In this document: one piece after another, positions 53,270 to 64,000 of the stretch
Layout of the letters: every line of letters starts with the position of its first letter
Position numbering within the stretch: the stretch's first letter is position 1
NCBI GenBank assembly: GCA_023935145.1
Contig: CM043700.1
Location: forward strand, 62,397,620 to 62,461,619
Source: Bretschneidera sinensis
Lineage: Eukaryota > Streptophyta > Magnoliopsida > Brassicales > Akaniaceae
Direction: 5' to 3'
DNA: 64,000 nt
Position numbers and translations under genes: made by a program
The notes under the pieces: generated by a model
Seen by the model: the letters and a program-made list of their open reading frames with translations, nothing else
Told to the model about the DNA's origin: nothing
Databases searched by the model: none

Positions 53270-56200
53270 ATGGGTATGGTATCTATTCTTGATAGACCTG
53301 TTAAATTATTGATTGATCCTGGTGCAACACATTCTTTTACATCTAGTGTTTATATGAAATCTATTGATGCTTGTGTTAGTACTTTGATGCATGCAGTTAT
53401 TGTTGAGGTTCTTACTAGGGATAAGTTATTATCAGGACAATTTATTGGGGTTGTGTGATTAATATGGCTGATAAAGAATTTAAAGTTGATTTGTTGCCTT
53501 TAGATATGATATATTTTGATTTAATTATGAGGATGAATCAGTTATCTGCATATCATGCTTGGGTAGATTATTTTAGGAAGAATATGGTGTTCAAGATACC
53601 AGGACAAGATGAGTTTAATTTTCAAAGAGAACGTAAGATGCTTGCTAACTGTTTTATTTCTGTCCTGACTGCTAGCAAATGGTTGAAGAAGGGTTGTGAG
53701 GGGTATTTGACATATGTGGTGGATTTTAGAAGGGGGATTAGGAAGTTAGAAGAAATCTTAGTAGTGAAATATTTTTCTGATGTGTTCCCTGAGGAGTTGT
53801 CTGGGTTGCCTCCCAACAAGGAGATTGATTTTTCTATTGAGGTGATTCCGGGATCAGTACCCATATCTATAGCACTTTATAAAATGGCACCAGTTGAGTT
53901 GAGAGAATTGAAAGTTCAGCTTCAGAAGTTGCTAGATAATCAATTTATTCGACCTAGTATGTCGCTTTAGGGAGCTCCTGTGTTGTTTGTAAAGAATAAG
54001 GATGGAACGATGAAGTTGTGCATTGATTATAGACAGTTGAATAAGATCACCATTAAGAATAAATATCCTTTACCCAGGATGTATGATTTATTTGAGCAGT
54101 TACATGGGGCTAGGGTGTTTTCTAATATAGACCTGAGATCGGGTTATCATCAGTTGAGGATAAGGGAGGGGGACGTGCCTAAGACTGTTTTTAGGACACG
54201 TTATGGCCATAATAAGTTTCTTGTGATGCCATTTGGGTTAACTAATGCTTCTGCAACATTTATGAATCTAATGAATTAGGTGTTTAAACCATTCTTGGAT
54301 AGATTTGTGATTGTATTTATTGATAATATTCTGGTATATTCCAAGAATGAAGAGGAGCATGGACAACATTTAGAGATAGTGTTGGAAATTTTGAGGAGAT
54401 AAATTGTACGGAAAGTTCTCTAAGTGTGAGCTTTGGTTGAGTGAAATATCTTTATTGGAGCATGTTGTGTCAGGAGATAGTATAGCAGTTGACCCACAGA
54501 AAGTAGATGCAATATTGAATTTGGAAAGACCCACTAGCGTGACTAAAATTAGAAGCTTTTTAGGGTTGACTGGCTATTATAGGAGGTTTATCAGGATTTT
54601 TCTATTATTGCTGGGCCATTGACCAGATTGACTAGGAAGGAAGTGAAGTTTATGTGGTCAGAAGAATGTGAGAGGAGTTTCCAGTTGTTGAAAGAGAAAT
54701 TAACTACTGCTCCAGTATTAGTGATTCCTTCAGGCGATGAATGATTTGTGGTATATAGTGATGCGTCACATGAGGGGTTGGGATGTGTGTTAATGCAACA
54801 TGGGAGAGTTATAGCCTATGTTTTTAGGCAATTGAAGAACCATAAGAGAAATTACCCGACCCATGATTTAGAATTGACTGCCATAGTTTTTGCTTTGATG
54901 ATTTGGAGATATCATCTGTATGGAGCCATTTGTGAAATTTTTACTGATCATAAAAGTTTGATGCATTTACCTACCCAAAGAGAGGTTAATTTGAGGCAGA
55001 TGAGGTAGATGGAGTTGATTTGTGACTATGACAGTACAATTCATTATCATCTAAGGAAGGCTAATGTAGAAGCTGATGCATTGAGTAGAAAGCCTATAGG
55101 GAGATCAGCTGCTATTGGGAGTCATGATATTAGCTTGATGATAGAACTGAGAGAAATGAGAGTGCAGTTGAGTATCAGTGATAGAGGAGTATTGATGGCA
55201 AATATGGTGGTACAATCTTCTATTATTGATCGCTTGTTACAGATACAGAGTAGAGATAAAGGGATAGAGAAGATCAGACAGAAAATATTGAGTGGGAAGC
55301 TGACTGGGTTTAGAATTAGAGAAGATAGTATGGTGGTATTGGGACATAGAGTTTGTGTTCCCATTGATGTTGAGATAAGAAAAGATATACTAAGAGAGAC
55401 TCAAGATTATGTGTATTCTATGCACCCGGGTAATAATAAGATGTATAAGGGGTTAAGACAGAATTATTGGTGGTCAGGGATGAAGAAGGATGTAGCCGAG
55501 CATATTTCTAGATGTTTGATTTGTTAACAAGTGAAGTATGAGAATAGACATCCAGTAGGTTTATTACAGCCTCTTCTATTACCTGAATGACCATGGGACA
55601 ATGTAAGTATGGATTTTGTTTATGGTTTTCCCCACACTCAGAGAGGTCATGATGCTGTACGGGTATAGTGGATAGACTTTCTAAATCTTCGTATTTTCTT
55701 CATATTAAAACTACCCGGAGTCCTGAAAAGTTGGTTGAATTATATATAGCGAAAATTGTGAGATTACATGGAGTACCTTTAAGCATTGTATCAGATAGGT
55801 ATTCTAGATTCACTTCTAGATTTTGGAAGGGTTTTCAAAAAGCTATGAGTATGCAATTGCAGTTTAGTACAACTTTTCATCTTCAAACTGATCGGCAGAC
55901 AGAGATAATCATCAAAATACTAGAAGATATGCTGATGGCAAGTGTATTAAGTTTTCTAGTGAGCTGGGATGCTTATTTACCTTTGATCGAGTTTGCATAC
56001 AATAATCAGTATCAAACTAGTATTGGGATGGCACAATTTGAGGCTTTATATGATAGAAGGTGCAGAACTCCAGTATGTTGGGAACAAGTTGGAGAAAGAA
56101 AGGTATTTGGCCCTGAAATGATAGATTTGACTACTGAGAGGATAAAAGTGGTTCAAAAGAACCTTAGAGCAGCACATAACAAACAGAAGGAATATGCTGA

Positions 56201-56640
56201 TAATAGAAGACAACCTCTTGAGTTTCAGATTGATGATTAAGTGTTTTTGAAGATATCTCCATGGAAGGGTGTATTGAGATTTAAAAAGAAAGGAAAGTTA
56301 AGTTCGAGATTTGTGGGGTCATATGAGGTAATTAAAAGAGTTGGACTAGTAGCATATAGATTGGATTTGCCTCCATATCTAAATCAATTACACAATGTGT
56401 TTCATATTTCACTTTTGAGAAAGTGTTTACATGATGAGTCCCATAATATTCTGAATCAGGCTGTAGAACTTCAGATAGATTTGACCTTTATGCAAGTACC
56501 AATTAGAATTCTAGACAGAAAGGAACAAGTGTAATAAAGTTATTTCTTTAGTTCAAGTGTTATGGCAGGACAAAGATGTTGAAGAAATTACTTAGAAGCG
56601 TGAGGCAAGAATGAGGAAAGAATTCCCCTAGCTTTTTCAT
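53270..56640 (+). pseudogene. Chromovirus 2 pol, multiply broken
   Basis: Protease LLIDPGATHSFTSSVYMKSI (53312-53370). [59 protein letters not shown], but the catalytic FIDD reads FIDN (about 54320), which alone would abolish synthesis. RNase [21 protein letters not shown] and DALSRK. Integrase: HPGNNKMY..CLIC zinc motif, [45 protein letters not shown]; a chromodomain remnant ends at about 56630. Stops at 53968, 54278, 55006, 55527 and 56238, among others. Confidence 0.85.
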
Positions 56641-56692
56641 AAGTTAGGTAAGGAAATTTCGGGGGAAATTTTTTTTTTAAGGTGGATGGAAT

Positions 56693-58081
56693 TTTAATAC
56701 CTGTGTTTTTAAAGTAAGGGTAAAGAAGTAATTTGATAGATATTCCATGGAATTAAAATAATATATACATGAAAGATTTATTATTGATTTTTAAAAAAAT
56801 GAAGCAGCATGGAAAGTTCACGATTTGAACTTTCAGTGTAAAGTTTTAATATAATAAATAAAAAAAGTGAAGCGGCATGGAAAATTCACGATGTGAACTT
56901 TCGATTTAAATTTTTAATATAATAATTAAAAAAATGCTTTAAAGACACTGAAGCCATTAGAGACTTCAGTTCATTGCTTCAACAGTTCTCCACTTGGTTT
57001 TTTTTTTCTCCTGTTCTTCAATTCTATTTCTCCCGGTTCATACATAAATTTATCCAATAATTTAGATATTTTAGTTATTTGACTTCAACAGCAAGATTTC
57101 ATCATATTTAAGGTAAATTTTCAATAAGATTCATAACTAAATAATTATGTTATTTGAATTAAGTTATGAAATAGTAAGATTTATGAAAGTTTAGGAATAG
57201 GTGTTGGTGATAAGAAATCTCAAGAAATAGCTGAAATGAGCAAGAAAGTGATCCACAGATAGCTTTATGTCCTATGTGGTGAGTTAGATTTACTTTTAGT
57301 AATCGAGACCAACAAAAATATGAATTTATGATATTTGAATAAATAGTTGAATTATAATGATTTAATGATGTATTTTTTTGATAAGTATGGTAATTGATTG
57401 ATTTATTGATTAGAGATTAAATAGTATGTGGAACATTAATTATAAAAGAATTTATATTTTAAAAAGGATAGATTAATGAAAAAATATGTTGAGAAGTTAT
57501 ATGAAATTTCTGAAAAATATGATTGAAAACAAAAATTGATAGGAGATATAATGAGATAATTTAATAAATATGATAAGAATAATAATTTTTAGAAAGAACT
57601 ACATAGTTAAATTGAATCCTTTGATGTATGCTTGTTTGCATGTTATTACTCATATGCATAAAATGAAAAGACTAGGAAGGCAGTTGGTCTGGCTGAGAAG
57701 ACCAGGAAGGTAGCTGGTATGGATGAAACATGTCGACATGTGGGAAAATGTTCCCAGATGATAATATGAAATGATCTTATGAGGAAGAAAGACAGAAAAT
57801 TTAAATTCATGCATTATATTTGTTTTAAATTTTTATTATTAATACGTGAGATGCTAAAGAATCAGTTTCAATTTTTAAATGATTGATAGATAAATAGAAA
57901 TGATGACATAATAAAAAATTATATTATTATTTGTTTGTATGATATGAACTTTATGATGATATTAAATTGATAAATTATACGAGATATATATATATTAAAA
58001 AGATGGTAGCCTAATAATTTATTTATTGAAAGAAATTGATAAATGATTGAATTAGAATATGAGAAAAAGATAAATGATTAA
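56693..58081 (+). repeat. 3' LTR of chromovirus 2, interrupted
   Basis: It begins TTTAATACCTG where intact copies have TGTAATACCCG and runs about 1.39 kb. It breaks at aaatgattaa, where chromovirus 1's LTR continues with atattaaaggac. Chromovirus 3 starts there. Confidence 0.75.
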
Positions 58082-60206
58082 TGTAACGACCCATCCCGGG
58101 TTGGCCACCCCCGAGATGGTGTCATCACATTTTGAAAATCCCAGCACAACACATATATGCAACAAATAAAAATAATACTAATAGAAATTCTTTTACATCA
58201 ATCCTCAATCCTCAACAGGGGAGATACATCAATCTGATATTGACTTAAACATAATATACAACGTAAAACGCATGAATATTTACAAAAAAAAATTTATTTT
58301 ATTTTCCCGCTAGTCTGAGGATGTTGACACGTATGTGACTTACTAGATAGTGATTTCGTCTGAACCTCAACTCACCAAACTATTTGTCACGTTTGCTACC
58401 TGAAATCATTGTACAATGAGGAGTGAGCTTCACAAGCTCAGTGAATTAAATTTACTATACGTACTCAATTTGTATAATTGGTCTTTCAATATTAAATCAT
58501 TTATATCTCATACAACTTGATACTAGCATTCTACTATCACTACACATGTCATAAGATCCATTCTTTATCAATCTCTTTCTCGTATTTATTGGTTCACCTT
58601 AAGACAATCAATTATCTCATAATTACCTCGTAATGAGGTTCACATCATAAAATCTACCATTTAGATAGTTCTTATCACCATAAATGTCTCTCTGTGAGAC
58701 TCATCCATCTATAAATAAATTCACAATAACACACCATACATTAGCATTTCAATAATGCACACAATAATTAAAATAAATGCAATGCATGAATTATTATGAT
58801 GAGAACGTCTTCCCACATGTCGATATGTTTTTATTATCTTAGACTGGCCCCCTCCCAGTTCTTTTTTTTACAGTTTATCCCGGAAGTCATGGATTTATTT
58901 CCAACATATACTGGCTGTCACAGTGTCCCTTTTATTTCCAACCTATATCGGCTGTCACGGTTTTTCAATTAGACAGCCCCCTTCCCGGTTCTTTTATTTT
59001 ATTTAATGCATATGCATATGAACAATGATATGAAATATGCATATGATTAGTAATATAAAAACAACATGAACTCAAAATATTTAAATTTAGCTATCATATA
59101 TTTTATCAAATTATTATAAAAATTTCCGCTAAATTCCTCATCATAATCACATCAAATCATCCATTTTAGCTTGTCAAGATCCACAAATTTTTATCTTATC
59201 ATAATTCGTATCAAAATATCAAGCTCATCAAGAATTTTACTTATCACTTTTATTATTAAATCAACTTATTATTCCAAAATATTATTTCTCCCATAATAAT
59301 TTTCTACATAACTAAAATTCATATCATACCTATCAATCAAATTTTTATCTATCACCAAAGCATACACTAATAATTTATTTTAATATTATTACTAGATATT
59401 TCATTTTTTTTATTTAGATTACTTAAAGTAAATCTAACTCACCACGTAACACTTAAAGCTACCTGTGGATCATCTCCTTGCCTTTCTCGTTCCTCTCAGA
59501 AATTTCCCCCGGTTGCAGATCGTCAACACATGACATAATATTTATATTAAATTTCTAATTATTTATTTAATTCTTCATAAACCACACCCTTTGAAAATTC
59601 TCACTTTGAATTTCGAGAAATTTCGTAAATGCTAAAAATTCAAAAATAAACATCACGTTATTACCTTCTGTTTTTTTGATAGCTTCTCATGATTCTCTAT
59701 GAAATTCCACAGTAAACCCCTTCAAAATTTTTCTCTTTTAACCTTTCTTTGGGTCCCCAAATGTTTAAAGAAATCGAGTGATTTGAAGGTAACTAAACAA
59801 AATTTGGTAAGTGTAAATTATGTGTACATATAAGTGTATATAAAAATTTGTTGCACAAATCTCGACAACTTTTGCTTGTTTTAAAAAAAAATGGCAACTA
59901 AGCAGCCTAAAGTCTCTCTCAATCTCCACATTTTGCAACGTGCAATACATGCATAATTTCTTTACTAAGTTGGCAGCAGGTGGCAACACCTGCTGCCACG
60001 TTTTTGGAACCTTTTTTTTTTAAGAAAACTTTTTTTTAAAATTTTTTTCCTTTCTTTTTGTACTGGACGTCTTGGACGTTCTGTTTTTTTTTTCAAAAGA
60101 TTTATTTTATTCAATACTAATCCTTCGCGTAAATATATTATTTTAATTTCATGTTATTTTTATTAAATTACTTATTTACCCTTACTCGACGATTACGGGT
60201 ATTACA
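58082..60206 (-). repeat. 3' LTR of chromovirus 3
   Basis: 2,125 bp; in plus direction TGTAACGACC...GGGTATTACA. It is the reverse complement match of the LTR at 45009-47106 over its whole length, with local divergence. The tract aaggaaatttcggggacaaa (minus, about 60250-60230) marks the 3' side of the coding region. Confidence 0.85.
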
Positions 60207-60249
60207 AATCTACTCACCTAACAAAAATTTTGTCCCCGAAATTTCCTTA

Positions 60250-61710
60250 CCTAACTCCAGAAACAAATATGAATAATATTACTTCATAATTGTCTCACAC
60301 TTTAACATAATCTCTTCAACATCTTTATTCTGCCCCAGAACTTGAACTAATGCAATTATTTTGTTATACAAAATTTGTTCTTTTCTCTAAAATTCTCACT
60401 GGTTCTTGTATATAAACCCAATATTTCTGAATTTCTATAGTTTAGCTTGAAATATTATAATATTCATCATGTAAACACTTTTTTAAAAGTGAAACATGAA
60501 ATACATTATATAAATGTTTTAATTCTAGAGGCAAATCCAAGCTACTCACAACTAGCTCAACTTTCTCAACGACCTCATAGGGTCTCACTTATCTCAGACT
60601 CAACTTTTCTTTCTTTTTGATCCTCAACACACATTTTCATGGAGATATTTTTTATTATCCCCAATCACCTACTTGACCTCAAAAGGTCTTATTTTATTAT
60701 CAACATAGCTATTCGGTCTATTCTGTATTGCTTAACGGTTATCTCTAACCAATTTGATCCTCTCAGCTGATAACTCAATAATTGATGGACCAAATATATT
60801 TCTCTCTCCCATTTTTTCCCAACATATAGGAGTTCTACACCTTCTACCATATTCTCAATCGGTTCCATCCCAATACTAGTTTGATACTGATTAATATAAG
60901 AAACTTCAATTGATGGCATGTAAGCATTCCAAACTTACTGAGAACTCATCATATTTGCCCTTAACATATCTTCTAGTACTCTAAAAATCCTTTCTTTCTG
61001 AGCATGAAAATTATATTAAATTGTAACTTTGTACTCGTGGCTTTTTGAAAGCCTCTCCAAAACCAAGATGTAAATCTAGCATCTCTATTTGACACTATGC
61101 TTAATGGTGCTCCATACAACCTCACAATTTCAACTACATCATTCTTTATTCCTGACCACTAGAAATTCTATCTCAAGCCTCTATACATCTTATTGTTACT
61201 TAGTTGCATCGAATCTACATCATCATGTACCTTTCTCAATATCTTCGTTCTCAACTCCGCAACATTTGGAACACAACTCCTATGTTCCAATACCAAAATA
61301 CTCTCAGTTCAAATTTTGAACTCATACTGCTTTATAGTAAGCACTCAATGCTTAATCTTTTTCTATCTTTTTATCTCTACCTTGCATCTCTAAAGCATTT
61401 TACTATGGATGATTGTACAACCAAAATCGTTAACTGATATTTAACTTCATTCTTATCTTTCTTAAATCTATCATCAATTTTACATCCAAACTCCCAATAG
61501 CAGTTAAACTTCTTGTAGACTTTCTACTCAAAGCGTCAGCTATCACCCTTTCATTTTCCAGATGATAGTAAATTGTACAATCATCGTTACTAATCAACTC
61601 CATCTACCATCTTTGCCTCAAATTCAACTCTCTCTAGTTAAGTAAGTATGTTAAACTCTTATGATCAATGAATATCACACAAGTGGCTCCATATAAATGA
61701 TGTCTCTAAT
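60250..61710 (-). pseudogene. Chromovirus 3 RNase H and integrase remnants
   Basis: Minus strand, in broken frames: RHHLYGATCVIFIDHKSL and LNLRQRWWMELI with DALSRKSTRSL (61700-61500) from RNase H and connection. Then, after loss of most of the integrase core, ERKIFGPSIIELSAERIKLV (about 60800) and a chromodomain-type PVRILEKRT with VQVLGQNKDVEEI (60400-60290). Stops are frequent; not functional. Confidence 0.75.
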
Positions 61711-62340
61711 CTTTCTTTAGGAATAAACAGTATGGTTCGAGGTTGTTCAAGACCTTAGACCCCTCGAATGAAGATAATGGTAATTAGGCCAATTCTACTT
61801 TGGCTAGTTTCTCTCTTTCCAAGGAACTAGTCACTTTCTTTTTTACTCCCAAAAAAGAGGCTTAGAAACTTACTCCCCTACATAGGTAGCCAGGCAGTTT
61901 GGTTTAGTCCAAACTATTCATTTGCTACCGTACTATGTTAGGGGTTTTTCTTGGAGATAGAGGGCTGCTTATGCTGACCTATGAGAGAATGCTCAATCCA
62001 ATAGCAGGGTTGAACACTCTTTCAAGTGCCCTCACTTTATATAGAATGCAACTCACACCACTTTCTACTCTTAATTATGGGAGGTATATATCTTCTTAGT
62101 TATGTCTAGCTCGACTCGGTTAGGGATGGTTGATCTCCTCAACCGTTTTTACCAATCAGCTGTGGGAGATGGATTAAGTAAGATGAGGAAAGCAATTTTT
62201 ATAGAGGGAGATACTGAGGCTCTTACTTTGATGAGTATGTTATCTATTACCTTATTTTACTTTGTTTTTTCATAGATATTGATAGAGCTTATGAGCTAAA
62301 TGCCTATCTAGTTTGTCCCCATAATCAAAAACTATCTCTA
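61711..62340. other. Unassigned stretch, possibly organellar DNA insert
   Basis: Composition changes sharply at about 61711: less AT-rich, non-repetitive, with no long frames and wording such as agaccttagacccctcgaat and ggtagccaggcagtttggtt that feels like plant mitochondrial intergenic DNA. I cannot match it to a named gene, so the origin is only a suspicion. Confidence 0.25.
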
Positions 62341-62950
62341 GCTTTGAAGGTCTGAGCCTGAAGAGGGAGATCAAACTCTAAAACATCAATGATTACCTTT
62401 GACTCAAACACAGGTAGACTTGGCCAGAAGAGAAAAGAAGGAGAAGAGACAGAGAAAAAAAAAATGAGAAGAATGGGACAGAGGAAACATAAAGGAGGAT
62501 GAGGGAGTCTGAAAGAATATTGAGGATGAAACAAAAGAGTAAGGAAAGGAAAAGGAAAGTGGAAAAATAAAAAAAAAATTGAGAAATGAAGAATAAAATA
62601 GAATACAAGAGATGGGGGAAAGAAGAAGAGAAGAAAAAGAAGACAAAGAAGCAAGAGAGCTTGTGGTAGAGCTCTCCAATCATGGTGATGTTACCTTGGC
62701 TGTGATCAACGCCGAAAGTGGTGATGAGTTGGTGAAAGTAGACTCAAGGGCTGAAGCTACAGAGGTGGAGATTATAGAGATAGCCCCTGAAAGCCATATT
62801 TGTCTTAACCTAGCTGTTCAGGCTATAGAGATTGGTGGAACATCATCAAAGTTAAGCCTCAAATACTCAAGGTATTATTATCGATCCTTGCTCTTTCCAA
62901 TATCAGTAGAATTGTTGCCAAATATAATCATGTGGTTTGTTGTAATGTAG
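62341..62950 (+). other. Purine-rich region with a 112-codon frame, unassigned
   Basis: A purine-rich tract (62430-62650) leads into an ATG at 62612 and a frame to 62950: basic/acidic start (MGERRREEKEDKEARELVVE), then VTLAVINAESGDELVKVD and IEIAPESHICLNLAVQAIEI. A GT donor-like site (CTCAAG|GTATTA, about 62871) and an AG acceptor-like site (ATGTAG|GCTCTT, about 62950) could define a 79-base intron, but frames on both sides do not join cleanly. The minus-strand Phe/Ser/Leu-rich frames over it are shadows of the purine tract. It may be part of the retroelement whose tail follows. Confidence 0.3.
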
Positions 62951-63179
62951 GCTCTTGTTGAAGAATTAGCTAGCCTTAAGGATGCTAAAGGTAGCCTCAC
63001 TTCAAAGCTATAAACTATTCTCCGCCATAGTGGTAAAGAAGCTTTGCTTCTCCCTTCTATTACTGAGTATTAATCAAAAAAAGATGAAGGAATAACAGCC
63101 TCTCCACCAGAGTTTGAGCTCGAGACGATGTTGGTCGGATTTCTTAGACTTCCTATGGTTAGCGCTCAACTTTAAAAAA

Positions 63180-63520
63180 CTTTTCTTAAGGTGATAGTGA
63201 TGAGGACACGACTAACAAATGGGAGGCAGATCCTATTCAAGTTCCAATTGGTCAAGTTACAAGGGCCCCAGCTAAACGCTTTATTCAAGTTCCAATTGGT
63301 CCAGTTATAAGGACCCAAGCTAAACGGTTCAAGAAACTTCTCAATTGGCTTATTCAACATATTTGGGCTAAGAACCATCTTTGGGGGCCCAAGGATAATG
63401 CTATACATGATCCACAAGGATGGGTTTCTATGATCCAAGGGAACTTCCACTTTGGAATTTCGGGAGGACCCGACAACCAGAATTTAAATGATCATATCTT
63501 CTTGCTCGCAACTCCAAATG
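63180..63520 (+). pseudogene. C-terminal tail of a Ty3/gypsy polyprotein
   Basis: The plus strand reads VPIGPVIRTQAKRFKKLLNW, then LIQHIWAKNHLWGPK and GWVSMIQG. The GP.TR.AKR...LN.LIQ..WA pattern is common at the end of a group of plant gypsy polyproteins. The segment caagttccaattggtc..ctaaacg is duplicated (about 63238 and 63285). The frame is interrupted by stops. Confidence 0.45.
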
Positions 63521-63605
63521 GGCTGAAACTTGTTAGGATGGAAAGATGACGTCTTGAACTTCAATTTAGACCTAAGAAAGTTTCAAAAAGGATATTGTTT
63601 GGGCC

Positions 63606-64000
63606 TGTTATGATGGGCCGAAATCCAGTAGGCTGTTGCATCCGAATCTACGTTGGGCTTGCAGCTTTTCTTAATTGTTTCCTTCTAAATTTAATTGTTG
63701 CATTATAAGGCTTGCATGCCAAGTTAGGTACTTTCCTTATTTGACTTTTAGGTTACCAAAATTCTATTTAGGTTTATTTCCTATTTCGTAGTTTCCTATT
63801 CCTACCAGAATTCTGTTTAGGTTTATTTCCTATTTTTTAATTTTCCATTTTCTATTTGGTTACGAATTCTCATGTATTTAAATAGCTATTGGCTTTTGGA
63901 ATAACACAATTCAGATTTGATTCATACTTTCAGAGAGAAATTTCTCTTTGGTTCTTTTAGAACTTCTGAACTTATCGGAGTTTCCATGGCGTTCATCTTC
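63606..64000 (+). repeat. LTR-like sequence running off the right edge
   Basis: It starts near TGTTATGATGGGCCG and contains a repeated ggtttatttcctattt, a TATA-like catgtatttaaatagc at about 63872 and a downstream leader-like stretch. It fits the 3' LTR of the element whose polyprotein tail ends at 63520. The right end is outside the window. Confidence 0.5.

Larger units (their letters stand above)
51664..58081 (+). mobile_element. Chromovirus 2 (Tekay/Del-like), degenerate
   Basis: It carries the last 77 bases of a 5' LTR (to 51740, GGGTCGTTACA), a methionine-tRNA-type primer site, gag, protease, RT, RNase H, integrase and chromodomain region, and the first 1.4 kb of a 3' LTR (56693-58081). 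The 3' LTR is interrupted by chromovirus 3. It has kept full domain order without insertions in the coding part, so it is the best local reference for chromovirus 1, but stops and frameshifts are frequent. Confidence 0.85.
58082..61710 (-). mobile_element. Chromovirus 3, 3' part on the minus strand
   Basis: A full LTR (58082-60206) is followed to the right by the purine tract and a decayed pol 3' end reading right to left, ending in RNase H at about 61710. It lies inside the LTR of chromovirus 2, so it inserted later. Its 5' two-thirds are missing. Confidence 0.8.

Noticed and set aside
62325..62683. Phe/Ser/Leu-rich minus-strand frames resembling membrane proteins
   Set aside because: They are the reverse reading of a purine-rich tract; low complexity in three frames at once.

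Overview
The window looks like nuclear DNA of a flowering plant, probably a eudicot. It has one spliced plant-type protein kinase gene with short GT-AG introns, AT-rich intergenic DNA, and layers of nested, mostly broken LTR retrotransposons of plant-only lineages (Tat, Athila and chromodomain Ty3/gypsy, plus a copia-like remnant), with SINE-like and MITE-like pieces. I saw no tRNA or rRNA gene, CRISPR array or bacterial-style operon. All family assignments are read by eye from protein motifs.

Layout. 1-2195: 5' end of a decayed minus-strand Tat-like element (gag remnant, primer site, LTR). 2840-9260: the only convincingly intact host gene, a Raf-like Ser/Thr/Tyr kinase of the ATN1 type on the minus strand. 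It has six coding exons and 384 codons before the stop, and its largest intron holds a copia-like LTR fragment. 9261-11548: AT-rich DNA with an RNase H-like gene fragment and a SINE-like remnant. 11549-17120: a small MITE-like inverted-repeat element split by a complete non-autonomous LTR element (11698-17071) that is filled with four tandem-repeat arrays. 17121-20085: AT-rich DNA with a tRNA-derived SINE.

20086-28743: the 3' LTR, a 48-bp satellite-like array, an antisense ORF and the pol of a minus-strand Tat element. 28744-47494: a nest in which Athila-type elements and a plus-strand chromovirus interrupt each other and Tat gag fragments. It contains a complete gag-protease-only Athila-type element (32918-40402) with a clean 5-bp target duplication, and a 243-bp inverted repeat that repeats the same insertion junction. 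47495-51663: AT-rich DNA, a MITE and a promoter-like stretch with a possible first exon. 51664-58081: a second degenerate chromovirus, whose 3' LTR is cut by a third one on the minus strand (58082-61710). 61711-64000: a stretch of possible organellar origin, an unassigned ORF, and the tail and LTR of another gypsy element.

How the parts relate. Apart from the kinase, nothing forms a pathway. The retroelement domains (gag, protease, RT, RNase H, integrase) are parts of copy-and-paste elements, and nearly all carry stops or frameshifts. The most unusual structure is a set of five tandem arrays in two Tat-like elements. Their units share sequence modules and each can form a short hairpin around GCTCGG/CCGAGC or GTGTGCAC/GTGCACAC. 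Both elements also carry a plus-strand (antisense) transcription unit with its own TATA-like box.
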